44,773 nucleotides of DNA from Chloroflexota bacterium (GCA_963170165.1 CAUJGQ010000072.1:1-44773); one strand, 5' to 3'. Counted from the stretch's first letter, positions 32,087 to 40,538 are shown. The notes: generated from the sequence alone by a model not told the origin. Translations and numbers: made by a program.

Positions 32087-33394
32087 TTACGGCAGAAACG
32101 ACAGCGGGTTGAGCGGGGCGCCGCTGCGCCGGATCTCGAAGTGCAGATGGGTGCCGGTGGAATAGCCGGTAGTACCGGCGTAGCCGACTACCTGTCCCTG
32201 ACTTACCGTCTGGCCGATGCGCACCGGCGGCGGGCTGTTGAAGTGCGCGTACAGCGTCCGCATCCCGTCGCCGTGGTCCACCTCAACGTAGTAGCCATAC
32301 GAGCAGCAGGGGTTGCCGCCGGCGTAGGTGACGGTTCCCCCCCGGGCCGCGCGGATCGGCTCGCCATCGCGGCCGTACAGGTCAATATCAATGCCGAGCG
32401 GATGGCTGGGGCCGAAGTAGCTGGAGAGCGGTCCGGTGATCGGCCAGCGCCATGCGTAGTTGGGTACGGCCGCGGCGGTGGCAGCAGGCTGATTGCGCGT
32501 CGGTGTGGCGGTCGCTACAGGTGCGGCCGGCGTGGTGGTGCCGCTGGGCGATGGCGAAGCAGTAAGCGCTACCAGTGGCGCCGGCTGTGGCAGCCTGGCT
32601 CCGGGCACGAGCACCACCTGTCCTTCGCGCACCATATCCGGCGATGACAGGCGGTTGGCCGGCTCTGAGACAATTGCGCCGGCATCTACGCCGTAGCGGC
32701 TGGCGATTACGAGGATCGACTCACCGAGCCGCACTTCATACAGCAGCCCGTCGCGCGGTGGCACGCGCAGCTTCTGGCCGATTTTGAGCATGTCGCGGTC
32801 GGTGACGCCGGCGTTGTTCATCACTAGCGTCTCCGTGGTCACGCCCCACTTCTGCGCGATGGCCGACAGGGTCTCCCCCGGCTGAACTTGGTGTTCTGCC
32901 TCCAGGATGGGCTGATACGCGGCCGGAGACAGGGCTGAGGAGGATGCATCACGCGCGGGCGTCGCGGACGGCGCCAACGCCGGTGGTGCTGGGCTGGGTG
33001 CAGCGGTTGGCTGGGGCGAGGCGGCGGCCATCGATGAGGGCAAGGGCGCGCCGGGGGCCACCGAACGCGCCGGCGCGGGTGTGGTTGCCGGGGCGGCCGC
33101 TGGAGAGGTGGCCGCCGGTGCACCGGAGATGGTGCGCGCGCCGCTCTGCTGCACGCGTGCCGGTCCGCTCGGCGGCGGCGAGGGTGCCGCCACGGCTGCA
33201 CCGGCGGCCGGTAGCCCGGCCGGGGTCGAGGCGGCGACCGTCGTTGCGCTGCCGCGCAGCGCCAGCCCTCCGGCGGCGATGGCGGCGACGAAGGCGATGA
33301 CCACGCTGAGGGCGAATAGCCGGGCCGGCGGGCCGGCAAACGGGCCGGACTGCCGGTGTGGGGTCAGTGGTGCGGAATGGTCGGGGCTAGCCAT
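32087..33394 (-). CDS. LysM and M23-type peptidoglycan peptidase
   Basis: A 435-aa envelope protein with an N-terminal membrane anchor or signal (about residues 25-48), a long Ala/Pro/Thr-rich linker to about 150, two LysM domains (HQVQPGETLSAIAQKWGVTT and YEVRLGESILVIASRYGVDA) that bind peptidoglycan, a second linker, and a C-terminal LytM/M23 zinc peptidase. The metal motifs are HPLGIDIDL, LYAHF and GTHLHFE, all with their histidines. The start at 33394 has GGAGG seven bases ahead. It overlaps the transglycosylase gene by eight bases, so the two are probably made together and cut glycan and peptide bonds of the wall. Confidence 0.92.
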   Translation of the reverse strand: MASPDHSAPLTPHRQSGPFAGPPARLFALSVVIAFVAAIAAGGLALRGSATTVAASTPAGLPAAGAAVAAPSPPPSGPARVQQSGARTISGAPAATSPAAAPATTPAPARSVAPGAPLPSSMAAASPQPTAAPSPAPPALAPSATPARDASSSALSPAAYQPILEAEHQVQPGETLSAIAQKWGVTTETLVMNNAGVTDRDMLKIGQKLRVPPRDGLLYEVRLGESILVIASRYGVDAGAIVSEPANRLSSPDMVREGQVVLVPGARLPQPAPLVALTASPSPSGTTTPAAPVATATPTRNQPAATAAAVPNYAWRWPITGPLSSYFGPSHPLGIDIDLYGRDGEPIRAARGGTVTYAGGNPCCSYGYYVEVDHGDGMRTLYAHFNSPPPVRIGQTVSQGQVVGYAGTTGYSTGTHLHFEIRRSGAPLNPLSFLP

Positions 33395-34025
33395 TCGTGC
33401 CTCCGAGCAGCGTGCGCAGATAGAGGCGTGTCTCCTCCGGTAGCCCCTGTTCCCACGTCGCGCCAAAGCGAGAGACGGCGGCGTTCACCGTACCGGCCCC
33501 CGCGTTATAGGCGGCGAGCGCCTTTTTCAGATCGCCACCGTAGGTCTGGAGGTTCTGGCGCATGGTCGCCGCCGCGGCATGCAGGCTGGCCACGGGATCG
33601 CGGCGGTTGACATGCGGGTACGACGAAGGCATCAACTGCGCGATACCTTCCGCGCCAGCGCTACTGACCCGCCGGCCGGCAATCACATCCGGGTCAAAGC
33701 CGGCGGATTCCAGCTGCATCTGGCGGCTGAACACCTCCGCCACCTGGGGGGAGAGATACTGGCCGCCGATGCTCTTCGAAACCTGGAGCCAGCCGCCGGT
33801 ACTTCCGCCACCGGCGAGCAGCGATTGCTGCAGCGCGCTCTGGGAAGCCACGGTCGATGCGCGGGACGTGGCGCTGCTGCCGGAAAGTTCGTCGCCGATA
33901 GTCTGCGCGATCTCGGCGCGGATCTGCGCCCGCAGCGCGAGCGCGAACTCGGGGGCGCTGCCGTGCCGGCGCACCGGCAGGAACGCGGGAGCAGCGGTGA
34001 CACCGTGAATTGGGCCGATGCTCAT
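33387..34025 (-). CDS. Lytic transglycosylase (SLT domain), FlgJ-like role
   Basis: A 212-aa peptidoglycan-cleaving enzyme. The Slt-type domain is complete: catalytic Glu in MQLESAGFDP, the SSAGAEGIAQLMP element, and ALAAYNAGAGTV, which marks the family. The N-terminal 90 residues are Ala/Ser-rich and not a clear signal peptide, as for proteins sent out by the flagellar export system, so it might reach the wall like FlgJ. This is inference. The start at 34025 has GGAG eight bases ahead; the 61-residue upstream frame crosses the promoter. It has a flagellar box before it and the LysM/M23 gene after it. Confidence 0.88.
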   Translation of the reverse strand: MSIGPIHGVTAAPAFLPVRRHGSAPEFALALRAQIRAEIAQTIGDELSGSSATSRASTVASQSALQQSLLAGGGSTGGWLQVSKSIGGQYLSPQVAEVFSRQMQLESAGFDPDVIAGRRVSSAGAEGIAQLMPSSYPHVNRRDPVASLHAAAATMRQNLQTYGGDLKKALAAYNAGAGTVNAAVSRFGATWEQGLPEETRLYLRTLLGGTNG

Positions 34026-34326
34026 GCCCTGCGCTCCGCCGGATCGCTGTGCTGACCTCACGCTACGCGTGCGTGGTGGCGCTCCCCATCGGGGGATTCC
34101 CCATCGACCGATTATGCCTTCCCGATTCGGCTGCGCCGGTTCCCGGTGGCTGATTCCGCCGGTGTGTCGATACCGGAGGCGTAGCTGCGCCGTGGGCGGC
34201 GTCGCCACCGCGCACCATGCGGTTCACCCCTACAGGCCAGGGTGCATCGGCTCGATACCCAGGCAGACGCACCGGCGTTGGGCAGGGAAGGCCGTAGACG
34301 CAGCAGAGCGAGGAGATCGAGGGGCC
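34026..34326. other. Divergent intergenic region, transglycosylase and cheW
   Basis: These 301 bases carry no gene. They include the flagellar box and its -10 (34060-34103) on the minus strand. On the plus strand a poor copy of the box (TGCGGTTCACCCCTAC near 34218-34233) is seen, but no -10 at the expected place, so the cheW promoter is not defined. GAGG shortly before 34327 serves translation of cheW. Confidence 0.65.
34060..34103 (-). promoter_or_regulatory. Flagellar box plus -10 upstream of the transglycosylase
   Basis: On the minus strand the box TGGGGAATCCCCCGAT (34103-34088) is followed after exactly 22 bases by TAGCGT (34065-34060), 34 bases before the transglycosylase ATG. It is one of the clearest of the six copies. 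Confidence 0.65.
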
Positions 34327-34794
34327 ATGGCTGACATGCAAACCAATGACGGCGAAGAGCAGGTGGTGGTGTTCGAGCTGGCCAACGAGCATTACGGCAT
34401 CGATATCGGCCGGGTGCAGGAGATCATCCGGTTGCCGGCAATCACCGCCGTGCCCCGCGCCCCCGAGTGCGTGGAGGGGGTAGTGAACCTGCGTGGCCGG
34501 GTGATCCCCGTGCTGAACCTGCGCACACGCTTCGGCCTGCCGGATGGCGAGCGCGGCCGCAGCTCTCGCATTGTCGTGCTTGAGGTGAACGGCAACACCG
34601 TCGGGGCGCTGGTCGATGGCGTCTCTGAGGTGCTGCGTGTGCCCGTCAACGCCGTCGAGCCGCCCGGCGCCACGCTGACCGGCCCGGAGACGGCACACCT
34701 GCGCGGCATCGCCAAGCTGGAAGAGAGGCTGGTCATTCTCCTCAACCTGGACCACATCGTGGACCTGGCGCAGCGCGAACTGGTGGCTGCCTAG
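34327..34794 (+). CDS. cheW: Chemotaxis coupling protein CheW
   Basis: CheW links chemoreceptors to the kinase CheA. The 155-aa protein shows the family patterns: VVVFELANEHYGIDIGRVQE, IIRLPAITAVPRAPECVEGV, then VNLRGRVIPVLNLRTRFGLP and VGALVDGVSEVLRVP. The start at 34327 fits the family length; the long upstream frame is non-coding. It is the first gene of the che operon; cheA starts 85 bases after its stop. No chemoreceptor is in the window. Confidence 0.96.
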   Translation: MADMQTNDGEEQVVVFELANEHYGIDIGRVQEIIRLPAITAVPRAPECVEGVVNLRGRVIPVLNLRTRFGLPDGERGRSSRIVVLEVNGNTVGALVDGVSEVLRVPVNAVEPPGATLTGPETAHLRGIAKLEERLVILLNLDHIVDLAQRELVAA

Positions 34795-34879
34795 GTGAAC
34801 CAGCCGGGCCGGGAGCGCTGAGCGCGCCGCTCGGGTGCGTTCACTTCGCCACGCTCAGCACGAACCCGAGGGGGCAACC

Positions 34880-36919
34880 ATGACGCTACAGTTTGACGCC
34901 ACCGAGTCCGATCTCCAGTTGTTCTTGGAAGAAGCGGCCGAGCAACTGCGCACGCTCAGTGATGGCCTGCTGCGGATGGAGCGGGACGATTCCGACCCGC
35001 TCCTCATTCAGGCTGTCTTCCGTGCCGCTCACACGCTCAAGGGATCTTCGGCCACCATCGGCCATACCAATATGGCGGCCCTGACCCACGCGATGGAAAG
35101 CGTGCTGGACCGCATCCGCCAGGGGTCGCTGCCGGTGACGACGCCCATCGTTGACACGTTGTTGCAGTGCGTTGATGCGCTGAATGTGCTCAACGAGGAG
35201 GTGAATACCCTCGTGCCCTCTGGCCTGGCGGTCGATGACTTGATCAGGGGGCTGCACGGAGCGGCAGCGGCGCCGGCCCCAGAAGTCCAGGAGGAGGCCG
35301 CGCCAGTGGCGGTGGTGGCGACCGGCGCCGTGGAGGTCATCGTTGCGATTGACACCAGTTCCGAGTGGCCGGCGGTGCGTGCCTACCAGGCACTGATGGA
35401 GCTGGCAGCGCTAGGGACGGTCGTTGCGTCATGGCCAAGTGAGGACGAGTTGCAGAAGGGCGAGTCCGGCCATTGGCTGCGCGTGCATCTGCAGACAGAC
35501 CGGCCGGCCGCTGCGTTGCACGGCGCTGCAGGATCGGTCAGTGAAGTGGTGTCGGTCACCGTCACCCATCCAGATGCGTCGCAGGTCCGCCAGGGCACTC
35601 CCGACCCCGAGCAAACGCCCGATCCCGACCGCCGCCGGGTTGATCTGGGCACGGCCGCCCGAGGGGCGTCGCCCGATGACCAGCTCGCTATCGCCGGTCA
35701 AAAGCTGAGCACCGCGCAGCGGATGGTCAAGGTCGATATCGCCCGGCTTGATGAACTGATGAATCTGGTGGGCGAGTTGGTGATCGACCGTGGCCGCCTG
35801 CTCCAGGTGCTGCGCGAGCTGTCGGCGCGCTCCGGCAATGACGGCGCGCTCGAACACCTTTCCGAGATTACGCAGCACCTGTCGCGGGTGAGCGACGATC
35901 TGCAGGAGCAAGTGATGCTCTCGCGGCTGCTGCCGGTGGAGAGCGTCTTCAACCGCTTCCCGCGGATGGTGCGTGACCTGGCCAAGAAGAGCCAGAAGTC
36001 TATCCGTTTCGTGATGGAGGGGGAGCAGACGGGTCTTGACCGCTCCGTCATCGACGAGATCGGCGACCCGTTGCTGCACCTGCTGCGTAATGCTGTGGAT
36101 CACGGCGTCGAACCCGCGGACGAGCGCCGCGGCGCCGGCAAGCACCCGGAGGCGACGCTGTTGCTGTCTGCCCGCCACGAGGAGAACTACATCGTCATCG
36201 AGGTGACGGACGACGGCCGTGGCATTAACCACCAGAAGATCCGCGAGAGCGCCGTGCGCAAGGGCCTGCTGAGCGCCGAGGCGGCGACCCGCATGACCGA
36301 CGAAGAGGCGATCAATCTGATCTTTGCCCCGGGCTTCTCCACCGCCGAGCAGGTGACGGATGTTTCCGGCCGCGGCGTGGGCATGGACATCGTGCGCACC
36401 AACATCGAGAAGATTGGCGGCACCGTACGCGTACACACCGCCGCCGGCGAAGGCACCACCTTCTCGATCAAACTGCCGCTGACGCTGGCCATCATCCGGG
36501 CCCTACTCGTGCGTGTCGGCGAGGCAATCTTCACGGTGCCATTGGCCGCTGTTCAGGAGACGATGCGCGTCCGTACCGACAGCATCCACACCGTGCACCG
36601 GCGCGAGGTGGTGTTGGTGCGCGGACAGGCACTGCCGCTGGTGCGGCTGGCGGACGTCTTCTCGCGCAGCGGCCGGAAGGTACAGTGTGACACCCCAGAT
36701 TGGTGCTACATCGTCGTCGTCCGCTCCGGTCGCACCGATCTGGGGCTGGTCGTCGATGCCCTGATCGGCGAGCAGGAAGTGGTGATCAAGTCGCTGGGTG
36801 GCGTGCTCGGCGAGGTCGATGGTGTGGCAGGCGCCACAATCCTCGGCGATGGCCGGGTTTCGATGATCGTTGACGTCGCCAAGGTGGTGGAAAAACTCGC
36901 CGCGCGGGCGGCGGCCTAG
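34880..36919 (+). CDS. cheA: Chemotaxis histidine kinase CheA
   Basis: CheA phosphorylates CheY and CheB in response to receptors. The 679-aa protein has all the expected parts: P1 phosphotransfer domain with His51 (AAHTLKGSSATIG), a region near 165-240 resembling a P2 receiver-docking domain, a dimerisation stretch (about 290-340, MVKVDIARLDELMNLVGELV), the ATPase with LLHLLRNAVDHGVE, VTDDGRGIN, FAPGFSTAEQVTDVSGRGVG and GTTFSIKLPLT, and a C-terminal CheW-like domain (from LLVRVGEAIFTVPLAAVQET). The start at 34880 has GAGGGG ahead and gives a standard P1 beginning. Confidence 0.97.
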   Translation: MTLQFDATESDLQLFLEEAAEQLRTLSDGLLRMERDDSDPLLIQAVFRAAHTLKGSSATIGHTNMAALTHAMESVLDRIRQGSLPVTTPIVDTLLQCVDALNVLNEEVNTLVPSGLAVDDLIRGLHGAAAAPAPEVQEEAAPVAVVATGAVEVIVAIDTSSEWPAVRAYQALMELAALGTVVASWPSEDELQKGESGHWLRVHLQTDRPAAALHGAAGSVSEVVSVTVTHPDASQVRQGTPDPEQTPDPDRRRVDLGTAARGASPDDQLAIAGQKLSTAQRMVKVDIARLDELMNLVGELVIDRGRLLQVLRELSARSGNDGALEHLSEITQHLSRVSDDLQEQVMLSRLLPVESVFNRFPRMVRDLAKKSQKSIRFVMEGEQTGLDRSVIDEIGDPLLHLLRNAVDHGVEPADERRGAGKHPEATLLLSARHEENYIVIEVTDDGRGINHQKIRESAVRKGLLSAEAATRMTDEEAINLIFAPGFSTAEQVTDVSGRGVGMDIVRTNIEKIGGTVRVHTAAGEGTTFSIKLPLTLAIIRALLVRVGEAIFTVPLAAVQETMRVRTDSIHTVHRREVVLVRGQALPLVRLADVFSRSGRKVQCDTPDWCYIVVVRSGRTDLGLVVDALIGEQEVVIKSLGGVLGEVDGVAGATILGDGRVSMIVDVAKVVEKLAARAAA

Positions 36920-36974
36920 CCCGCGCTTGGTCCGATGCCGGGAGCACGGGCCAGGCGCGCTCGCGAGGAAACCG

Positions 36975-37589
36975 ATGAGCGCAACGTTCGCGTTGACACG
37001 CGGCCAGATGGCCCGGCTGCAGAGTCTGATCCATGAAGCGCTGGTGCACGTCTCCGGCGGCCTGACCGACATGTTCGGGGCGGAGGTGGTGGTGCGGGCG
37101 ATGCACGTGCGCACCGTGCCGCTGGCGGAGGTGGTGAGCATCGTCGGCAGCCCCGAAATGGAGGTTGCAGGGGCGTACCTCCAGTCCGAAGGCGAGCTAC
37201 CCGGCCATTTGTTGCTGATGATGCCGCTGTCTACCGCCTACAACTTGTGTGATGTGCTGCTGGAGCAACCGGCTGGCACAACCACCGCGTTGGGCGAGAT
37301 GGAGGCGTCGGCACTGGGAGAAGTCGGCAACATTGTCGGCTCCTTCTTCCTCAACTCCATCGCCGATCGCAGCGGCCTGCGCATGCAAGTCACGCCCCCC
37401 GGCGTCGTCAATGATATGGCCGGTGCTGTGATCGACATCGCCCTGCTGGATGTCGCGATGTATGCCGATGAAGCGGTGGTGATTGACGCCACCTTCGAGC
37501 ATGGCGGCCGCCACTGGCCCGCCTGGTTCATGGCGTTTCCCGACCCGATACACCTCGCCGGCCTGGTGGCCGAGGGGGGCGACGCATGA
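36975..37589 (+). CDS. cheC: CheY-phosphate phosphatase CheC
   Basis: CheC dephosphorylates CheY and pairs with the deamidase CheD. Of 204 aa, the second repeat has the active E..N pair, Glu116 and Asn119, in SALGEVGNIVGSFFLNSI. The first repeat (HEALVHVSGGLTDMFG) lacks the matching Glu/Asn, so only one active site is expected, unlike the two in Thermotoga CheC. The start at 36975 is chosen from the family beginning; a G-rich stretch GAGGAA precedes it. The stop overlaps cheD by four bases (ATGA). Confidence 0.88.
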   Translation: MSATFALTRGQMARLQSLIHEALVHVSGGLTDMFGAEVVVRAMHVRTVPLAEVVSIVGSPEMEVAGAYLQSEGELPGHLLLMMPLSTAYNLCDVLLEQPAGTTTALGEMEASALGEVGNIVGSFFLNSIADRSGLRMQVTPPGVVNDMAGAVIDIALLDVAMYADEAVVIDATFEHGGRHWPAWFMAFPDPIHLAGLVAEGGDA

Positions 37590-38080
37590 GTGCGGCGGTG
37601 GAGCAACTGCTCACGGTAGGGCTGGGTGAGATCAAGACTGCAGCCGGATCGGGCGTGCTAATGGCGCTGGGCCTGGGCTCGTGCATCGGTGTGGCGGTGT
37701 GGGACCCGCTCATGCGCGTGAGCGGCATGGCGCATGTGGTGTTGCCGGCGCCGCCGGATTCCAACCCGGCCGGCGGACCGAAGTTCGCCACTCAGGCGAT
37801 CCCGATGCTGCTGGAGCAGGTCGTTGCGCTGGGCGCCAATCGCTCTCGCCTGGTCTGCAAGATCGCCGGGGGGGCGCAGGTGCTGAATTCCGCAGCCATG
37901 CGCGACAGCTTTCGCATTGGCGAGCGCAACCGCGAAGCAGTGCTGGCAGCGCTGCGCGCCGCGGGCGTGCGGGTGCAGGCCGAGGACTGCGGCGGCAACA
38001 CGGGGCGCAGTTTCCGGCTGACCGCCGCTGACGGCAAGATGGCCGTCAAACGCTTGGGCTCTGACTGGAAGGACCTCTAA
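37586..38080 (+). CDS. cheD: Chemoreceptor deamidase CheD
   Basis: CheD deamidates glutamines of chemoreceptors and binds CheC. The 164-aa protein carries the catalytic Cys33 in LGLGSCIGV and His50 in MAHVVLP, as well as KIAGGAQVLN and AEDCGGNTGRSF. The residue six before the Cys, Thr21 in the Thermotoga protein, is Ala27 here, so the third catalytic residue is missing; activity may be lowered or the role may be mainly to bind CheC. It overlaps cheC by four bases, so the two are likely made in step. A perfect hairpin follows the stop. Confidence 0.93.
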   Translation: MSAAVEQLLTVGLGEIKTAAGSGVLMALGLGSCIGVAVWDPLMRVSGMAHVVLPAPPDSNPAGGPKFATQAIPMLLEQVVALGANRSRLVCKIAGGAQVLNSAAMRDSFRIGERNREAVLAALRAAGVRVQAEDCGGNTGRSFRLTAADGKMAVKRLGSDWKDL

Positions 38081-38083
38081 CCA

Positions 38084-38113
38084 CGCCGTGTGAGCGAACC
38101 CGCTCACACGGCG
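38084..38113 (+). terminator. Hairpin between cheD and cheY
   Basis: Perfect 13-bp arms, CGCCGTGTGAGCG at 38084-38096 and CGCTCACACGGCG at 38101-38113, with loop AACC, start four bases after the cheD stop. No T-run follows and cheY is on the same strand, so partial termination or an RNA-processing site is more likely than a full stop. Confidence 0.6.
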
Positions 38114-38150
38114 GTGATGAACAAGCAACTGGCACGCTGGAGGAACGACG

Positions 38151-38507
38151 ATGGCCAAGGTTCTGCTGGTTGATGACGCGGCATTCATGCGAATGCGCTG
38201 CGCCAAGCTCCTCCAGGAAGAGGGGCACGAGGTGATTGAGGCCGCGAACGGCCGCGAAGCGGTCGATGTCTACCTGGCGCAAAAGCCGGATGCCGTGCTG
38301 ATGGATATCACCATGCCGGAGATGGATGGCCTGGAGGCGCTGCGCGAGATCCGCGCCCGAGACGCCGGCGCCAAGGTGGCGATGCTGACCGCCATGGGCC
38401 AGCAGTCGATTGTGATTGAGGCGATCAAGTCTGGCGCCAAGGACTTCGTGGTGAAGCCGTTTGAGCGCGAGCGGGTGCTGGCGGCCGTTGCCAAGCTGGT
38501 CGGCTAG
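38151..38507 (+). CDS. cheY: Chemotaxis response regulator CheY
   Basis: A 118-aa receiver-only protein that, once phosphorylated by CheA, binds FliM and changes motor direction. The residues are in place: Asp8-Asp9 (VDDAAFMR), phosphoacceptor Asp52 (LMDITMPEMDG), Thr80 (MLTAMGQ) and Lys102 (VVKPF). The sequence with DDAAFMRM and SGAKDFVVKPF is characteristic of the CheY of Gram-positive and thermophilic bacteria. It follows the cheD hairpin and leads to cheB, 36 bases downstream. Confidence 0.94.
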   Translation: MAKVLLVDDAAFMRMRCAKLLQEEGHEVIEAANGREAVDVYLAQKPDAVLMDITMPEMDGLEALREIRARDAGAKVAMLTAMGQQSIVIEAIKSGAKDFVVKPFERERVLAAVAKLVG

Positions 38508-38543
38508 GCCCGCGGCTGGGCACGCACCCGAGGGGATGCCGCT

Positions 38544-39626
38544 ATGATTCGAGTCTTGATCGTCGATGATTCGGCGTTCATGCGCCATTCTGTCACCCGT
38601 GCCATTTCCGCCCAGGCGGACATGGAAGTCGCTGGCACCGCGCGCGACGGTATAGAGGCGCTGCAGCTGGCGCGCAGCCTGCGCCCCGATGTGATCACCC
38701 TCGATGTCGAGATGCCGCGGTTGGACGGGCTCAAGACACTCGAGGTGCTGATGCGGGAGAGCCCGCTTCCCGTTGTCATGCTGTCGAGCCTGACCGGAGA
38801 AGGGGCGCCCGCCACGATCCGTGCGCTAGAGCTGGGCGCAGTAGACTTCGTGCAGAAGCCTGCTCCCCCCGCGATCGGCGTCACCCGTGTGGAGGAGATG
38901 CTCGTCCAGGCGGTACGCACCGCCGTGCAGGCCCGCATCCGGCGTACTCCGCCGCCTGCCCGCTCCGGCCGGCCGGCAGTGACGCCGCATCCCAAGCCAC
39001 CACGCCCCTCCGGCGGTGTGGCCGTCCGGCCGGAGCGGGTGGTGGTGATTGGCTGCTCAACGGGTGGCCCGCGGGCACTGATGGAGGTGGTTCCCCACCT
39101 CCCCGGCAACTTGCCCGCGGCGGTGCTGATCGTCCAGCACATGCCGGCTGGTTTTACCAGGTCGCTGGCCGAGCGGCTGGACCAAGCCTCAGCCTTGCAT
39201 GTGCGCGAAGCGGAGCATGGCGACATGCCCGCGCCCGGGCTGGCGCTGCTCGCCCCCGGCGGGCGGCATATGCGCCTGGGGCCCGATGGCCGGGTGCAGT
39301 TGACTGATTCCCCGCCGGTGCACGGCGTCCGTCCCTCGGTCGATGTGTTGCTGGACACGTTGCCGTTCCTGTTCGGGAAGAAATGCGCCGTGGCCATCCT
39401 TACTGGCATGGGCAGCGATGGCGCGGACGGCGCAGCCGCAGTCAAGGCGGCAGGTGGTCACATCGTTGCTGAGCATCAGAGCACGACCGCGGTCTATGGG
39501 ATGCCTCGGGCCGTCGTGGAACGGGGGCTTGCTGAGAAGGTCGCACCGCTGCCGGACATCGCTCGCATTCTGTGCGACGTGACGCTGGCCGAGCGGACCG
39601 GCGCTGCCACCCGGCAGACCGCTTGA
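38544..39626 (+). CDS. cheB: Chemoreceptor methylesterase CheB
   Basis: CheB removes methyl groups from receptors after CheA phosphorylates it. The 360-aa protein has a receiver domain (acidic pair Asp8-9, Asp54 in TLDVEMPRLDG, Lys105 in VQKP), a Pro/Arg linker (about 130-160), and the esterase domain with its triad: Ser172 (IGCSTGG), His199 (QHMPAGF) and Asp292 (TGMGSDGADG). AGGGGA precedes the ATG. The gene after it is cheR, its antagonist, with an 87-base gap. Confidence 0.97.
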   Translation: MIRVLIVDDSAFMRHSVTRAISAQADMEVAGTARDGIEALQLARSLRPDVITLDVEMPRLDGLKTLEVLMRESPLPVVMLSSLTGEGAPATIRALELGAVDFVQKPAPPAIGVTRVEEMLVQAVRTAVQARIRRTPPPARSGRPAVTPHPKPPRPSGGVAVRPERVVVIGCSTGGPRALMEVVPHLPGNLPAAVLIVQHMPAGFTRSLAERLDQASALHVREAEHGDMPAPGLALLAPGGRHMRLGPDGRVQLTDSPPVHGVRPSVDVLLDTLPFLFGKKCAVAILTGMGSDGADGAAAVKAAGGHIVAEHQSTTAVYGMPRAVVERGLAEKVAPLPDIARILCDVTLAERTGAATRQTA

Positions 39627-39713
39627 ACGGACAGCAGCACTTAAGGCATGGGCCGCTCGCGTCGATGCTTAGGAGAGATCAGCGCGGCACGCGCGGTATG
39701 AGGGGTAGCGGCG

Positions 39714-40538
39714 ATGGCGGTGGACCAGGTTCACGATCCGGATTACCAGGCGTTCATCCGCAAGGTGCGGCGGCTCCTGGACCTTGACCTCGGTGGCTAC
39801 AAGCCGGAGCAGATGCGCCGCCGGCTCCATGCCCTGGCCACCCGCCACGGCGCGCCGAATCTCGCCGTGTTCGCTGATGTGATGGAGAAGGATGTGGAGG
39901 CGATGAACGCTTTCAAGAACTTCTTCACTATCAACGTCTCCGAGTTCCTGCGGGACGCCTCCCGCTGGAATGAGCTGCAACAGAAGGTGCTGCCCCGGCT
40001 CATGCAGTCCGGTAACCGCCGCGGACTGCGCATCTGGAGTGCGGGCTGCTCTATTGGCGCTGAGCCGTACTCGGTGGCGATGTTGCTGGAAGAGTCAGCC
40101 CCCGGCCAGCAGCACAGCATCATGGCCACCGATATCGACGAGACGATCCTGGCACGGGCCCAGGCCGGCCGCGGCTATCAAGAGAGCGATCTGCGGCAGG
40201 TCAGCGCCGAGCGCCGTGCCCGGTTCTTCTCCAAGGAGCCAGACGGCTGGGCCGTCAAGCCGGCGCTCAAGAGCCGGATCCGCTTCCTCAAGCAGGATCT
40301 GCTCACCCAGGTGCCGCAACAGGACCTGGATCTGATCGTCTGCCGTAATGTCGTGATCTACTTCACGGAGGACGCCAAGAAGGGGCTGTACGAACGCATG
40401 TATCGTGCGCTGCGCCCCGGCGGCTTCTTGTTCGTGGGTGGGACTGAAATCGTCGCGGGGGCCCGCGACCTTGGTCTGGGTCCTGTATGGACATCCTTCT
40501 ACGAGAAGGGTGGCTATCGCCAGGCCGGCGCTGCATAA
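39714..40538 (+). CDS. cheR: Chemoreceptor methyltransferase CheR
   Basis: CheR methylates receptor glutamates with SAM. The 274-aa protein has the N-terminal helical domain (LLDLDLGGYKPEQMRRRLHA), FFTINVSEFLRD, the SAM motif WSAGCSIGAEPYSVAMLLEE, MATDIDETIL, and the closing region DLIVCRNVVIYFTEDAKKGL then LRPGGFLFVGGTE. These are the standard CheR features. cheX follows 14 bases downstream. Confidence 0.97.
   Translation: MAVDQVHDPDYQAFIRKVRRLLDLDLGGYKPEQMRRRLHALATRHGAPNLAVFADVMEKDVEAMNAFKNFFTINVSEFLRDASRWNELQQKVLPRLMQSGNRRGLRIWSAGCSIGAEPYSVAMLLEESAPGQQHSIMATDIDETILARAQAGRGYQESDLRQVSAERRARFFSKEPDGWAVKPALKSRIRFLKQDLLTQVPQQDLDLIVCRNVVIYFTEDAKKGLYERMYRALRPGGFLFVGGTEIVAGARDLGLGPVWTSFYEKGGYRQAGAA

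Noticed and set aside
34218-34255. Seventh flagellar box, plus strand, for cheW
   Set aside because: TGCGGTTCACCCCTAC is only a rough match, and 22 bases further there is TACCCA, which lacks the final T, so I did not count it.
35429-36436. 335-codon minus-strand frame opposite cheA
   Set aside because: Shadow of the CheA kinase domain; low-complexity His/Ala/Gln content.
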